64,000 bases of DNA from Kaistella gelatinilytica (GCF_015679325.1 NZ_JADPVI010000001.1:310001-374000); one strand, 5' to 3'. Numbered from the stretch's first letter, positions 16,589 to 26,735 are shown. The notes: generated by a model from the letters alone, not told the origin. Numbers and translations: made by a program.

Positions 16589-17464
16589 TTAAGAACCCAT
16601 GATTTTAATCGCGTTTTGATATTTCCATCTTCTGTGCGACCAAAGATAATTGTCGGGTCTTTTGTTAATGGTGTTTTCCAGCAGACGGTGAAATTTTTGC
16701 ACCACTTCATGTTCCACAAACTTTTCTCCGTCAGGATATATTCTGTAATAATTGATTTGATAATATCCCCTTTTTACTTTCTTCATCTCACAAAAAACAA
16801 ACGCCAGATCGATCCTCGTCGAAAGTTTATCGTATCCAACAAAAGCTGGGGTTTTTTGATTCAGAAAATTTAAACCATAAGTAACCTCCGAGTAATGTGG
16901 AGTTTGATCTGCGACAAACATATAAACAGAATTTCCATCATTAGGATTGCGGAAGATATGACGGATCACTTCTTTTGCTTCTAAAGCTTGATTCCCAAAT
17001 CTGTTTCTAAGCGATTTTATCTTTTCTTCCCAAAAACTGTTTTGAACTTTTCTATAGACAGGAAAACTGTTTTCTTGCGGGATAATGGTAGCTAAAGCGT
17101 TGTACCATTCCCAGTTAAAGATATGACCTGCAAGCAAAATCACATTTTTGTTTTCTGCTTTTGCCTCCTGAAATATATCCTGATTCAAGTGCTGCACCCG
17201 AACTCGCAATTCCGTAGAAGAAATGGTAAAGGATTTGAAAGTTTCTACAATATAATCGCAAAAATTGACGTAAAATTTTTTCTCAATTTTTTTTAATTCT
17301 AAAGGCGACTTTTCCGGAAAAGAATGCTGTAAATTTTCAAGTACCACTTTTCTTCTGTAACCAATAAGATGATAGATCACAAAAAACATAAAGTCCGAAA
17401 TCAGGTACAAGATCCGCAATGGAATTTGTGATAACAGCAGGATTATTTTAAATAAAAATTTCAT
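16589..17464 (-). CDS. Lipid A-type lysophospholipid acyltransferase (LpxL/HtrB family)
   Basis: 291 residues. An N-terminal membrane segment (FKIILLLSQIPLRILYLISDFMF) is followed by the acyltransferase motif H(x4)E: His114 and Glu119 in AGHIFNWEW. Later blocks FVADQTPHYSE and FVGYDKLS also match this family. It transfers an acyl chain to a lipid A precursor at the inner membrane. The substrate chain is unknown. It heads the minus-strand block with the glycosyltransferase. Confidence 0.87.
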   Translation of the reverse strand: MKFLFKIILLLSQIPLRILYLISDFMFFVIYHLIGYRRKVVLENLQHSFPEKSPLELKKIEKKFYVNFCDYIVETFKSFTISSTELRVRVQHLNQDIFQEAKAENKNVILLAGHIFNWEWYNALATIIPQENSFPVYRKVQNSFWEEKIKSLRNRFGNQALEAKEVIRHIFRNPNDGNSVYMFVADQTPHYSEVTYGLNFLNQKTPAFVGYDKLSTRIDLAFVFCEMKKVKRGYYQINYYRIYPDGEKFVEHEVVQKFHRLLENTINKRPDNYLWSHRRWKYQNAIKIMGS

Positions 17465-17474
17465 AGATAATTTA

Positions 17475-17482
17475 CAAATTTA
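17475..17482 (-). promoter_or_regulatory. Promoter of the acyltransferase gene (minus strand)
   Basis: Minus-strand TAAATTTG ends 10 nt before the ATG at 17464, so the leader is very short. Confidence 0.5.
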
Positions 17483-17508
17483 ACGATAATAAAGTTTATC
17501 GTTGGCTC

Positions 17509-17516
17509 TATTTTTG
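17509..17516 (+). promoter_or_regulatory. Promoter of the thioredoxin-fold lipoprotein gene
   Basis: TATTTTTG at 17509-17516 lies about 32 bp upstream of the ATG at 17549 and diverges from the acyltransferase promoter 27 bp away. Confidence 0.5.
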
Positions 17517-17548
17517 TTAATTTGCGACGAATAAATAATATAAAAAGA

Positions 17549-18139
17549 ATGATTGATATGAATTTCAAGGTTCTCGCTTTTTCGTCATTGCTGATCACTA
17601 GTTTGGCATGTTCGCAAAAAACTGATCAACTAAAAACTCAAAACAATGTTAAAGATAAATCGCTGATTGTAAAAGTTGACAGCACTGCTATTTTAGAAGC
17701 AAAGAAAAAAGCTGCTGCAGCCGAGATCGCAAAGCTCCCGAAACCTTACAACGACAAGGAAAATGCTGAAGCTAAAATCGCAGAATTGGTTAAACAGGCA
17801 AAGAAAGAAAATAAGAACGTCATGATTCAAGCCGGTGGAAACTGGTGTATTTGGTGTTTGCGATTCAATAATTACGTCCAAACTACGCCGGAATTAAAGG
17901 AAGTAGTTGATCAAAATTACGTGTACTATCATTTGAATTATTCGCCGGAAAATAAAAATGTGAAAGTTTTCGCAAAATATGATAATCCCGGAGCAAAATT
18001 TGGCTATCCTGTTTTCCTGGTTTTAGATCAAAATGGAAAACTCATTCATACGCAGGACAGCTCGGTTTTAGAAGATGGAAAAGGATACAGTTTAGAAAAG
18101 ACCAAAGCATTCTTTAAGGAATGGTCTCCGAAATCATAA
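17549..18139 (+). CDS. Thioredoxin-fold lipoprotein
   Basis: About 196 residues from ATG 17549 (or 193 from 17558). The signal sequence ends in a lipobox, ITSLAC-SQ, so the protein is probably lipid-anchored. A Lys/Ala/Glu-rich helical stretch (AKKKAAAAEIAKL, AEAKIAELVKQAKKENK) precedes a thioredoxin fold with active site WCIWC in AGGNWCIWCLRF and a cis-Pro in GYPVFLVLD. A periplasmic disulfide oxidoreductase role is likely. The upstream in-frame TTG at 17522 is not used because it falls next to the promoter. Confidence 0.82.
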   Translation: MIDMNFKVLAFSSLLITSLACSQKTDQLKTQNNVKDKSLIVKVDSTAILEAKKKAAAAEIAKLPKPYNDKENAEAKIAELVKQAKKENKNVMIQAGGNWCIWCLRFNNYVQTTPELKEVVDQNYVYYHLNYSPENKNVKVFAKYDNPGAKFGYPVFLVLDQNGKLIHTQDSSVLEDGKGYSLEKTKAFFKEWSPKS

Positions 18140-18145
18140 TTATAA

Positions 18146-18180
18146 AAAAGTCTCGTCAAATAAATGACGAGACTTTTTTT
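18146..18180. terminator. Bidirectional terminator between convergent genes
   Basis: AGTCTCGTCA pairs with TGACGAGACT around an AATAAA loop, with A and T runs on both sides. It serves the lipoprotein gene (plus) and abuts the aldehyde dehydrogenase stop (minus). Confidence 0.8.
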
Positions 18181-19541
18181 TATAATAGTTTTTTGATCCA
18201 GTTTAATTTTTTGTCTGTGTAAGGTGGATATTTAAAATCCGGTTCTGCCCAGGTTGCACGATCCAAAATTGATTTCTGATGAGAAAATGCGTCGAAGCCA
18301 AATTTTCCGTGATAATTTCCAATTCCGGAATTTCCAACGCCGCCAAATGGCAGATAATCATTGCTTAAATGCATCACGACATCGTTAATACAACCACCAC
18401 CAAAAGAAATTTTAGAAATAAAATTTTCTTTTTCTTCAGAACTGGCAGTAAATAAATAGGCAGAAAGGGGTTTTTCCTGTGCAGCGATCTGAATTAAAGC
18501 TTCATTGAAATTTTTAAAAGTCAAAACCGGTAAAATGGGTCCAAAGATTTCTTCCTGCATCACTGCATCATTCCAGGTAACATTTTGAAGGATCGTCGGT
18601 TCGATAAATCTTTTTGCGGCATCCGTTTTTCCACCAAAGAACACTTTATCCTGATCGATTAATTTGGTAAGTCTTTCAAAATTCCGATCGTTAATAATTT
18701 GCGTATACTCCTTAGAATCTGCTTGATAATTGAATTTCTGAATGTAAGATTTTAAGGAATCCAAAAAACTGTCCTTTACTTTTTCATCAACCAAAATATA
18801 ATCCGGTGCGACACAGGTTTGACCCGCATTCAGAAATTTCCCCCATACAATTCTCTTTGCAGCAACCTCAAAGTTAGCAGAAGAAGTTACAATTGCCGGA
18901 CTTTTTCCGCCCAGTTCTAAGACGACGGGTGTTAAATGTTTTGCTGCAGCTTCATAAATGATCTTTCCGACTTTGGGACTTCCTGTAAAAAATATTTTGT
19001 CGAATTTTAATTTTAGAATTTCAGTGGTTTCTTCTACGCCGCCTTCTGCAACGAACAAATATTCTTTCGGAAAATTTTCATTGATGATTTTTGCCATTGC
19101 CTTCATGCAATTTTCTGCAATCTCACTTGGCTTCACGATACACGTATTACCAGCTGCGAGAGCTGCAACCATTGGTGAAAGTGAGAGTTGTAAAGGATAA
19201 TTCCACGCCCCGATCACCAAAGTACAACCAAGTGGTTCTGAATAAATCTTACTGGAGCCAAATTGATTGGCTAAATTAGTTCGGACACTTTTAGGTTTCG
19301 CTAAAGATTTTAAATTATTCAAAAAATAGTCGATATCCTTGATAACAAAGGAAATTTCTGTCGTGTACGTGTCAAATTTAGATTTTCCGAAATCTTTATA
19401 GATCGAATCACACAATAATTCCTCATTTTTTAGAAGCACTTCTTTCAGTTTTTCTAAGTACATTTTTCTGAATTTCAGACTTTTAGTTTTCTGAGTGTTA
19501 AAGAAATCCCGCTGATTTGCTAAAATATTTTGAAAATCCAT
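18180..19541 (-). CDS. Aldehyde dehydrogenase (class 3 type)
   Basis: 453 residues. GAWNYPLQLSLSPMVAALAAGN is the class 3/ALDH3 block, FTGSPKVGK binds NAD(P), Glu209 in LELGGKSPAIV is the general base, and Cys243 in GQTCVAPDY is the nucleophile. The C-terminus FGGVGNSGIGNYHG is also conserved. It oxidises medium- or long-chain aliphatic or aromatic aldehydes to acids. The neighbouring GMC oxidoreductase upstream could supply the aldehyde. The gap of about 60 bp suggests co-transcription, but this is not proven. Confidence 0.92.
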   Translation of the reverse strand: MDFQNILANQRDFFNTQKTKSLKFRKMYLEKLKEVLLKNEELLCDSIYKDFGKSKFDTYTTEISFVIKDIDYFLNNLKSLAKPKSVRTNLANQFGSSKIYSEPLGCTLVIGAWNYPLQLSLSPMVAALAAGNTCIVKPSEIAENCMKAMAKIINENFPKEYLFVAEGGVEETTEILKLKFDKIFFTGSPKVGKIIYEAAAKHLTPVVLELGGKSPAIVTSSANFEVAAKRIVWGKFLNAGQTCVAPDYILVDEKVKDSFLDSLKSYIQKFNYQADSKEYTQIINDRNFERLTKLIDQDKVFFGGKTDAAKRFIEPTILQNVTWNDAVMQEEIFGPILPVLTFKNFNEALIQIAAQEKPLSAYLFTASSEEKENFISKISFGGGCINDVVMHLSNDYLPFGGVGNSGIGNYHGKFGFDAFSHQKSILDRATWAEPDFKYPPYTDKKLNWIKKLL

Positions 19542-19600
19542 TATTTTTTATTTATAATTTGAAGTAAATTTAGTCTAATATTATTTTAAATTTCTGAGAA

Positions 19601-21202
19601 TCAATTTGTTTTTAATATAAAATCTGCGGCCTTTTCACCGATCATGATACATGCAGCATTCGTATTTCCCGAAATAATATCTGGCATAATTGAAGCATCT
19701 GCAATTCTCAAATTTTCAATGCCGTGAACCTTTAATTGGTCATTTACGACAGAATTTTCACCGTTTCCCATTCTGCAGGTTCCAACAGGATGGTAAAGTG
19801 TTTCTAATGTTTTTTTAAGGTGCTCGATCAAGACTTCATCAGATGAATTTCTTGCGGGCCAATTCATTTTGCTTAGTCTTACATTATCAAAACTCGGCGA
19901 ATCCAAAACTGCCATTGCTTTTTTTAAGCCGATCAACAATCGTTTAACGTCGTTTTCTTCAGATAAGAAATTAGGTTGAATAATCGGTGGAACTCTGCTG
20001 TCACTGGATTGTAACCCTACAAAACCTGAACTCTCTGGATGCAATAAAATTGCCAAAATAGTATAACCATTCGTTAGCGGAAGTGAAAAAGGATTGTAGA
20101 GATCCGCTTTGTAATCATTTCCCATATGTAAAGGCGAAAAATGAAATTGCAGATCTGGAATTTCTTTGTCTTCTGAAGACTTAAAAAAGGACGTCGTTTC
20201 AATGATAGAGTGGTTCAGCAAAGATTCCTTTTTTCGAAAATACTGAAATAAGTTATTGACGAAACCCGTTTTTTTAATGATAGTATTTAACCCATTTACA
20301 TTACTGAAATCACTGGTTCCAGTCCAGACGTGGTCTTTCAAATTTTCGCCAACAGCGGGTAAATCTTTAATTAAATCGATATTAAATTTTTTCAGTTCCT
20401 CTTTTGGACCAATTCCAGAAACTTTTAAAAGCTGTGGCGATTGAATAGCACCCGCACAAAGAATGACTTCTTTATTGCAAAATATTTTTTCAGAGGTGTT
20501 TTTGCCGGTGTAAATTTCTACTCCAATCGCTTTTCCATTTTCAATTAAAATTCTTTTTACGAAAGTTTTTGTTTTGATGGTTAAATTTGTCCGATCAGAT
20601 ATGGGTTTTAAAAATGCTTCATACGTGCTTTGACGAATATTTTTGTCAATGGTGAATTGTAAAAATGAAGAGCCTTCCTGTTTTTCACCGTTATAATCTT
20701 CATTAAATTTTAAGCCGTTTTCTTTACAGGCTTCAATAAATTGGTAAGTCGATTTGTTGTATTCTTTTCTCAAAGAAACATTCAGTTCTCCATCCTTGCC
20801 ATGAAATTCATTATTAAAGGAGTGATTATTTTCAGATTTTTTGAAGTAAGGTAGAACCGATTCGTAATTCCAGCCTCTATTTCCTTGTGCTTGCCAATCA
20901 TCATAATCTTTCGAGTTTCCGCGGACGTAAGCCATTGCATTAGTGGCAGTCGAACCGCCTAAAGATTTTCCTCGTGGAATATAAATTTTTCGATCATTGA
21001 CAAATTTTTGGGGTTCGGTTGAAAAAGCCCAGTCCATTTTACTGCGGTTTAATAAACTGTACCAACCCGGAATTTTAGATAAAAAACTCGGTTTTCCACC
21101 GGCTTCTATCAACAACACAGAATTTTTTGGATTCTCACTCAACCGATTCGCCAAGACACATCCGGAGGAACCTGCGCCAATAATTATAAAATCTATATTC
21201 AT
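19601..21202 (-). CDS. GMC-family FAD-dependent alcohol oxidoreductase
   Basis: 533 residues. The N-terminal FAD dinucleotide motif is IIIGAGSSGCVLANRLSE, PRGKSLGGSTATNAMAYVRG is GMC signature 1, and GAIQSPQLLKVSGIGP is signature 2. The C-terminal catalytic His lies in LYHPVGTCRMG. It resembles choline dehydrogenase and AlkJ-type alcohol dehydrogenases; the substrate cannot be told from sequence. No soxR, betI or transporter is alongside. The stop is 59 bp from the aldehyde dehydrogenase gene. Confidence 0.9.
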   Translation of the reverse strand: MNIDFIIIGAGSSGCVLANRLSENPKNSVLLIEAGGKPSFLSKIPGWYSLLNRSKMDWAFSTEPQKFVNDRKIYIPRGKSLGGSTATNAMAYVRGNSKDYDDWQAQGNRGWNYESVLPYFKKSENNHSFNNEFHGKDGELNVSLRKEYNKSTYQFIEACKENGLKFNEDYNGEKQEGSSFLQFTIDKNIRQSTYEAFLKPISDRTNLTIKTKTFVKRILIENGKAIGVEIYTGKNTSEKIFCNKEVILCAGAIQSPQLLKVSGIGPKEELKKFNIDLIKDLPAVGENLKDHVWTGTSDFSNVNGLNTIIKKTGFVNNLFQYFRKKESLLNHSIIETTSFFKSSEDKEIPDLQFHFSPLHMGNDYKADLYNPFSLPLTNGYTILAILLHPESSGFVGLQSSDSRVPPIIQPNFLSEENDVKRLLIGLKKAMAVLDSPSFDNVRLSKMNWPARNSSDEVLIEHLKKTLETLYHPVGTCRMGNGENSVVNDQLKVHGIENLRIADASIMPDIISGNTNAACIMIGEKAADFILKTN

Positions 21203-21346
21203 TTCTTTAGAGTCTAATTTTTAAATTTAATCATTTAATTGACCATTTTTCAAAAAATCAACAATTTTTAATGATGCTTTAAATAAGATATTAACAAATA
21301 AATTTTATTTAAGATTGATTAACTTTTATTTCTCCTCTTAAAATAT

Positions 21347-21354
21347 TACTTTTG
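21347..21354 (+). promoter_or_regulatory. Promoter of purB
   Basis: TACTTTTG at 21347-21354 fits TAnnTTTG, 18 bp before the ATG. No PurR-like operator is recognisable. Confidence 0.5.
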
Positions 21355-21372
21355 TGTCCTTAAAGATTTAAA

Positions 21373-22800
21373 ATGAATTCCTACAAAAATCCTCTTGAAG
21401 AACGCTATTCGAGTGAAGAAATGCTCTATAATTTCTCCCCCAATAATAAGTTCCGAAACTGGCGAAAACTATGGATATCACTCGCTGAAATCGAGAAAGA
21501 TTTAGGACTTGACATTTCCGAGGAGCAAATCGCTCAACTTAAAGAAAATGCTGAAGACATTGATTATGTCAAAGCTGCGGAATATGAAAAGAGATTTCGT
21601 CATGACGTAATGGCGCATGTTCACACCTATGGCGACGCTGCTCCTTTAGCAAAAGGAATTATACATCTCGGTGCAACTTCGGCTTTTGTTGGAGATAATA
21701 CAGATCTCATTCAAATGCGCGATGGTCTTTTGTTGATCAGAAAACAATTGGTCAACGTGATGAAAAATCTGGCTGATTTCGCTCTTCAATATAAAGATTT
21801 ACCAACCTTAGGATTTACCCATTATCAACCGGCACAGTTAACAACTGTTGGAAAACGTGCCACTTTATGGTTACAATCCTTAGTCTTAGATTTTGAAGAA
21901 TTAGAGTTTTTCATCGAAACTTTAAGATTTAGAGGCGTAAAAGGAACAACCGGAACAGCTGCAAGTTTTTTAGAATTGTTTGATGGCGATTATACCAAAG
22001 TAAAACATTTAGATAAAGAACTTTCTAAACGTTTTGGTTTTGATAAAGTGTTTGGAGTTTCAGGACAAACTTACGATAGAAAAATTGATGCAAAAGTAGT
22101 GGCATTGCTTTCTAATATTGCGCAATCTGCACATAAATTCACCAATGATTTAAGGCTTTTACAGAATTTAAAAGAAATTGAAGAACCTTTCGAGAAAAAT
22201 CAAATTGGATCTTCTGCGATGGCTTACAAACGAAATCCAATGCGTTCGGAAAGAATAGGCGCTTTGGCAAAATTCGTGATGTCACTATCAACAAGTTCAG
22301 CAATGGTCGCGTCTACACAATGGTTTGAAAGAACTTTGGATGATTCTGCCAATAAGAGATTAACTATTCCCCAAGCGTTTCTTTCAATTGATGCTATTCT
22401 GATGATTTGGAATAATATCATGAACGGAATCGTGGTTTATGAAAATAGAATTCAGAAACATATTATGGAAGAACTTCCGTTTATGGCGACCGAATATATC
22501 ATTATGGAAGAAGTGAAAGCCGGCGGTGACCGTCAGGAAATTCATGAAACCATCCGCGTGCATTCCATGGAAGCCTCAAAAAAGGTGAAAGAAGAAGGAA
22601 AAGAAAACGACTTGCTCGAAAGAATTTTAAATGATCATTCCTTAAAACTGGATAAATCGAAATTGATGGAAGTGCTAGACCCGAAAAACTTCATCGGATT
22701 TGCGCCGATTCAGACGCAGGAGTTTATTGAAAATGAGGTAAATCCAATTTTGCAAAAGTATGCCGACCTAATCGGGTTGAAAGCCGACCTTAAAGTATAA
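21373..22800 (+). CDS. purB: Adenylosuccinate lyase
   Basis: 475 residues of the fumarase/aspartase superfamily. The signature GSSAMAYKRNPMRSER lies at about 278-293. HLGATSAFVGDNTD holds the catalytic His region and THYQPAQLTTVGKRA contains the second. It cleaves SAICAR and adenylosuccinate, releasing fumarate, in both IMP and AMP synthesis. The protein is of the longer, eukaryote-like PurB type seen in Bacteroidota. It has its own terminator, so purL is transcribed separately. Confidence 0.95.
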   Translation: MNSYKNPLEERYSSEEMLYNFSPNNKFRNWRKLWISLAEIEKDLGLDISEEQIAQLKENAEDIDYVKAAEYEKRFRHDVMAHVHTYGDAAPLAKGIIHLGATSAFVGDNTDLIQMRDGLLLIRKQLVNVMKNLADFALQYKDLPTLGFTHYQPAQLTTVGKRATLWLQSLVLDFEELEFFIETLRFRGVKGTTGTAASFLELFDGDYTKVKHLDKELSKRFGFDKVFGVSGQTYDRKIDAKVVALLSNIAQSAHKFTNDLRLLQNLKEIEEPFEKNQIGSSAMAYKRNPMRSERIGALAKFVMSLSTSSAMVASTQWFERTLDDSANKRLTIPQAFLSIDAILMIWNNIMNGIVVYENRIQKHIMEELPFMATEYIIMEEVKAGGDRQEIHETIRVHSMEASKKVKEEGKENDLLERILNDHSLKLDKSKLMEVLDPKNFIGFAPIQTQEFIENEVNPILQKYADLIGLKADLKV

Positions 22801-22806
22801 ATAAAT

Positions 22807-22835
22807 AATGCAGTCTTTTTGGCTGCATTTTTTTT
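22807..22835 (+). terminator. Terminator of purB
   Basis: AATGCAG pairs with CTGCATT across a 9-nt loop, with a run of about ten T residues. Confidence 0.8.
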
Positions 22836-22867
22836 ATAGTTTTTGTCAAGTAAATGAATCTTATAAA

Positions 22868-22911
22868 GTCCTGAAAGGACGCTTTAATAAAGAATAGGCT
22901 GAAAACCTATT
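22868..22911. repeat. REP-like double palindrome upstream of purL
   Basis: GTCCTGAAAGGAC (22868-22880) and AATAGGCTGAAAACCTATT (22893-22911) are adjacent short palindromes. Elements with GTCCTGAAAGGAC are dispersed in Bacteroidota genomes and are often linked to RAYT transposases; this comes from general knowledge and was not searched here. Confidence 0.45.
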
Positions 22912-22924
22912 ATAAAAATTAAAA

Positions 22925-25900
22925 ATGAAAAAAAGAATCTTCGTAGAAAAAAAAGGAATTTTCGATGTTGAAAGTCCTCAGGTTTTTAATGAAATAAAAA
23001 ATATTGTTCCGACTATTAAAGATGTTAAAGTCTATAATGTTTATGATGTTTTTGGTGTTAATGACAATGAGTTTTCAAAAGTCATCAACAGTACTTTTGT
23101 AGATCCGGTGACCGATATTTTACATGAAGAAAATCCGGCGAGAAGCATTCATTTCGCAACCGAATTTTTACCCGGACAATATGATCAGCGTGCAGATTCA
23201 GCACAACAATGTATTGCCTTATTGACTGAAAATGAAAACGGTAAAGTAAGAAGTGGAAAACTCATCGAATTATTCGGAGTTTCTGAATCTGAAGTTGAAA
23301 CCATTAAAAATCATTTGATTAATAAGGTTGAATCTCAAGTTAAAGATTTATCAAAATTAGAAATTCCGGCGGAAGAAACTCCTGATCCGGTTATTGTTCA
23401 TGAAGGTTTCAATGATTTTTCTGCAGAGGAATTAAAAGCGTTTTATGACCATCACGGTTTTGCCTTAGATATTGATGATTTAGAATTTATTCAAAATTAC
23501 TTTAAAACCGAAAATAGAAATCCAACCGAAACAGAATTGAAAGTTCTCGACACGTATTGGAGCGACCATTGCCGACATACGACTTTCGAAACTGAACTGA
23601 CTGATATTCAGTTTAATGATTCTTTTAAATCTACTTTAGAAACGATTTTTAATGATTATTTAGAGAAGAGAAAGTTCTTGGGCCGTGAAGCAAAACCGGT
23701 TTCGTTAATGGATTTAGCGACTGTTTGTGCAAGATATTTTCATAAAACAGGTAAATTGGAAAACCTTGTCGTTTCAGATGAAATAAATGCCTGTACGATT
23801 GAAATTGAAGCTGAATTCGATGGAAAGAAAGAACCATGGTATTTGTTGTTTAAAAATGAAACTCATAATCATCCAACTGAAATTGAACCTTTTGGTGGTG
23901 CGTCAACTTGTTTAGGAGGTGCAATCCGTGATCCGTTGTCTGGTCGTGCTTTCGTGTATCAAGCGATGCGTTTGTCCGGAGCAGCCAATGTTTTAGAACC
24001 GATTTCTGAAACTTTAGCCGGAAAACTTCCGCAACGAACGATTACGAAACAAGCCGCAAACGGTTATTCTTCTTATGGAAATCAAATCGGTTTAGCCACG
24101 ACTTCTGTGAATGAAATTTACCACGATGGTTATAAAGCAAAACGAATGGAAGTCGGTTTTGTGGTTGGAGCCGTTAAAAAAGATTGGGTTAAAAGAGAGC
24201 AACCACAAAATGGCGACCTCGTTATTTTATTAGGTGGCGCAACCGGAAGAGACGGAGTAGGTGGTGCAAGTGGAAGTTCTAAAGTTCAGGATGAAACCTC
24301 GATTCATACTTTGTCAACTGAAGTTCAGAAAGGAAATGCAGTTGAAGAACGTAAAATCCAAAGACTCTTCAGAAAGCGTGAAGTCACAACTTTAATTAAA
24401 AAATCAAACGATTTTGGTGCAGGCGGAGTTTCAGTTGCAATTGGCGAAATTGCTGATTCACTTGAAATTAACCTTGACATCTTGCCTTTAAAATATGAAG
24501 GTTTAAATGGAACTGAATTGGCGATTTCTGAATCCCAGGAAAGAATGGCAGTCGTTATTGAAGCGAAAGACAAAGAAAAATTCATCAGGTTCTGTGAAAA
24601 AGAAAATATAAAAGCCGTAGAAGTTGCTAAAGTAACCGATTCTGGTAGAATGCAAATGTTCTGGCAGGGAAATAAAATCGTTGATTTAAGCCGAGCCTTT
24701 TTAGATACCAATGGTTGTGCAAAAACGCAGCATGCTGAAGTTTCACACTTGCAACCAATTGAAAATGAGATTATAAAGTTCAATGAAGATAATTTCTTCA
24801 ACATACTTTCCAGTAAAAATGTCGCCTCCCAAAAAGGTTTGGCAGAAATGTTCGATGCTTCTGTAGGCGGAACTTCTGTCGCAATGCCATTTGGCGGAAA
24901 ACATCAGTTGACCGAAATGGAAGGAAGTGTACAAACGCTGCCTATTTTAAATGCTAAAAATATCGAAACAGTGTCTTTGGCCTCTTGGGGATTTGATGCT
25001 GATATATCGTCTCAAAACTCGTTGGTTGGCGCTGCCAATGCGGTTGTTGAAAGTGTGGCTAAGATTGTTGCGATGGGTGGAGATTATAAAAACATCCGTT
25101 TGAGTTTCCAGGAGTATTTTGAGAAGTTAGGAAATCAGCCGGAGAAGTGGGGAAAACCCTTAGCTTCTCTACTTGGTGCTTATGATGCGCAAATGAATTT
25201 TGAATTGGCTGCGATTGGAGGTAAAGATTCAATGAGTGGAAGTTTCCAGGACATTCACGTTCCACCGACCGTGATTTCGTTTGCTTGTGCGAACGGAGAA
25301 AAGAAAAATATCATTTCACCTGAGTTCAAAAAGGCCGGAAATAAATTATACTTATTCAACCATATTTCGCAAGAAAATGGATTGCCGAATTACGGAGATT
25401 TGAAACAGATCTTTGATTTTATATTTGAGAATATTAAGTCGAAAAAGATTGTTTCGGTTAAGACGATTAAAGAGGGTGGAGTTTCAGTTGCCTTAGCGAA
25501 AATGAGTTTTGGTAATCACCTTGGAGCAGAGATTAAAGTAGATGAAGATTTACTTTTAACAAAGAATATTGGAAGTTTAATAATCGAAAGTTCAGAGGTT
25601 TTAGAAAATAATTTACTTCAAGTTATTGGTGAAGTTAAAAATTCAAATATATTGAAAATCAGTGGTTTTGAATTTAATATCGAAAAACTACTTGAAGTGT
25701 GGAGAGGAACTTTTGAAGAACTTTTTCCAACTAAAGAAAAATTAAAAATGGTTGTTGAAATTGATTCAAAATTGAATTCAATTCGTCCGCGAACGATTCA
25801 TATCTTAAAACACAATTTAGCGAAACCGAAAGTTTTTGCTCCGATTTTCCCAGGAACAAATTGTGAATATGAAACTCAAAACGCCTTTCGAAAAGAAGGT

Positions 25901-26614
25901 GCTGAAGTTTCAGGATTGCCCTTAATAAATCTCAATCATCAACTTTTAAATGAAAGTTTAGATGCCTGGATTTCGGAAATTAATCAGTCTCAAATTTTAG
26001 TTTTATCGGGTGGTTTTTCTGCCGGAGATGAACCCGACGGTTCGGCAAAATTCATCGTTAATGTTTTGAAAAATGAGAAGATGAAAAATGCAGTTCATCA
26101 ATTATTGGAACGCGACGGTATGATTCTCGGAATCTGTAACGGTTTTCAGGCCTTGGTAAAATCTGGTTTGTTGCCTTATGGTGAGATTCGGGATTTAGAT
26201 GCAGATTCGCCGACTTTAGCACATAACGCAATCGGACGTCATATTTCTCAAATGGTTGATGTGAGAGTCATCAATGACGATTCTCCTTGGTTAAAAGGAA
26301 TGAAAGACCAAGTGTTCACGATTCCGATTTCGCACGGTGAAGGACGATTTATGGCTTCGGAGAAGGTGATTCAGGAATTGTACGAAAACGGACAGATTGC
26401 AACGCAATATATTGATCACGACGGAAAGATTGCACACGGAATGCCGTTCAATCCAAATAACTCACTGTTCGGAATTGAAGGTCTTACTTCTAAATCTGGA
26501 AAAATATTTGGTAGAATGGGTCATCCGGAAAGATATGCAGAAGGTTTAATGAAAAATATTCCAACTGCGAATTATCATAATATCTTTAAAAACGGAGTCG
26601 AATATTTTAAATAA
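22925..26614 (+). CDS. purL: Phosphoribosylformylglycinamidine synthase (single-chain)
   Basis: 1229 residues. The order is: a PurS-like N-terminal region, the linker with TYWSDHCRHTTFETEL, two AIRS-like ATP-binding domains (ETHNHPTEIEPFGGAST; GGKDSMSGSF), and a class I glutamine amidotransferase domain from about residue 970 with FPGTNCEYE, the nucleophile Cys in GICNGFQALV (about 1070), and SHGEGRF. It converts FGAR, glutamine and ATP to FGAM. This is the large form that needs no separate PurQ or PurS. The start at 22925 follows AT-rich DNA with no clear ribosome-binding site. Confidence 0.96.
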   Translation: MKKRIFVEKKGIFDVESPQVFNEIKNIVPTIKDVKVYNVYDVFGVNDNEFSKVINSTFVDPVTDILHEENPARSIHFATEFLPGQYDQRADSAQQCIALLTENENGKVRSGKLIELFGVSESEVETIKNHLINKVESQVKDLSKLEIPAEETPDPVIVHEGFNDFSAEELKAFYDHHGFALDIDDLEFIQNYFKTENRNPTETELKVLDTYWSDHCRHTTFETELTDIQFNDSFKSTLETIFNDYLEKRKFLGREAKPVSLMDLATVCARYFHKTGKLENLVVSDEINACTIEIEAEFDGKKEPWYLLFKNETHNHPTEIEPFGGASTCLGGAIRDPLSGRAFVYQAMRLSGAANVLEPISETLAGKLPQRTITKQAANGYSSYGNQIGLATTSVNEIYHDGYKAKRMEVGFVVGAVKKDWVKREQPQNGDLVILLGGATGRDGVGGASGSSKVQDETSIHTLSTEVQKGNAVEERKIQRLFRKREVTTLIKKSNDFGAGGVSVAIGEIADSLEINLDILPLKYEGLNGTELAISESQERMAVVIEAKDKEKFIRFCEKENIKAVEVAKVTDSGRMQMFWQGNKIVDLSRAFLDTNGCAKTQHAEVSHLQPIENEIIKFNEDNFFNILSSKNVASQKGLAEMFDASVGGTSVAMPFGGKHQLTEMEGSVQTLPILNAKNIETVSLASWGFDADISSQNSLVGAANAVVESVAKIVAMGGDYKNIRLSFQEYFEKLGNQPEKWGKPLASLLGAYDAQMNFELAAIGGKDSMSGSFQDIHVPPTVISFACANGEKKNIISPEFKKAGNKLYLFNHISQENGLPNYGDLKQIFDFIFENIKSKKIVSVKTIKEGGVSVALAKMSFGNHLGAEIKVDEDLLLTKNIGSLIIESSEVLENNLLQVIGEVKNSNILKISGFEFNIEKLLEVWRGTFEELFPTKEKLKMVVEIDSKLNSIRPRTIHILKHNLAKPKVFAPIFPGTNCEYETQNAFRKEGAEVSGLPLINLNHQLLNESLDAWISEINQSQILVLSGGFSAGDEPDGSAKFIVNVLKNEKMKNAVHQLLERDGMILGICNGFQALVKSGLLPYGEIRDLDADSPTLAHNAIGRHISQMVDVRVINDDSPWLKGMKDQVFTIPISHGEGRFMASEKVIQELYENGQIATQYIDHDGKIAHGMPFNPNNSLFGIEGLTSKSGKIFGRMGHPERYAEGLMKNIPTANYHNIFKNGVEYFK

Positions 26615-26735
26615 TATTCACTCTAAATATAAATTATAATATAAGTTAATTTGCTTATAATCGGGCATTATTAGTAGATTTGATTATATTTTATACTTAT
26701 TGAAAGCGGAAATTTATTAGGTGTTTACCTTATAT

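Noticed and set aside
24325..24804. Minus-strand frame of 159 codons
   Set aside because: It lies opposite conserved purL sequence and shows no motif.
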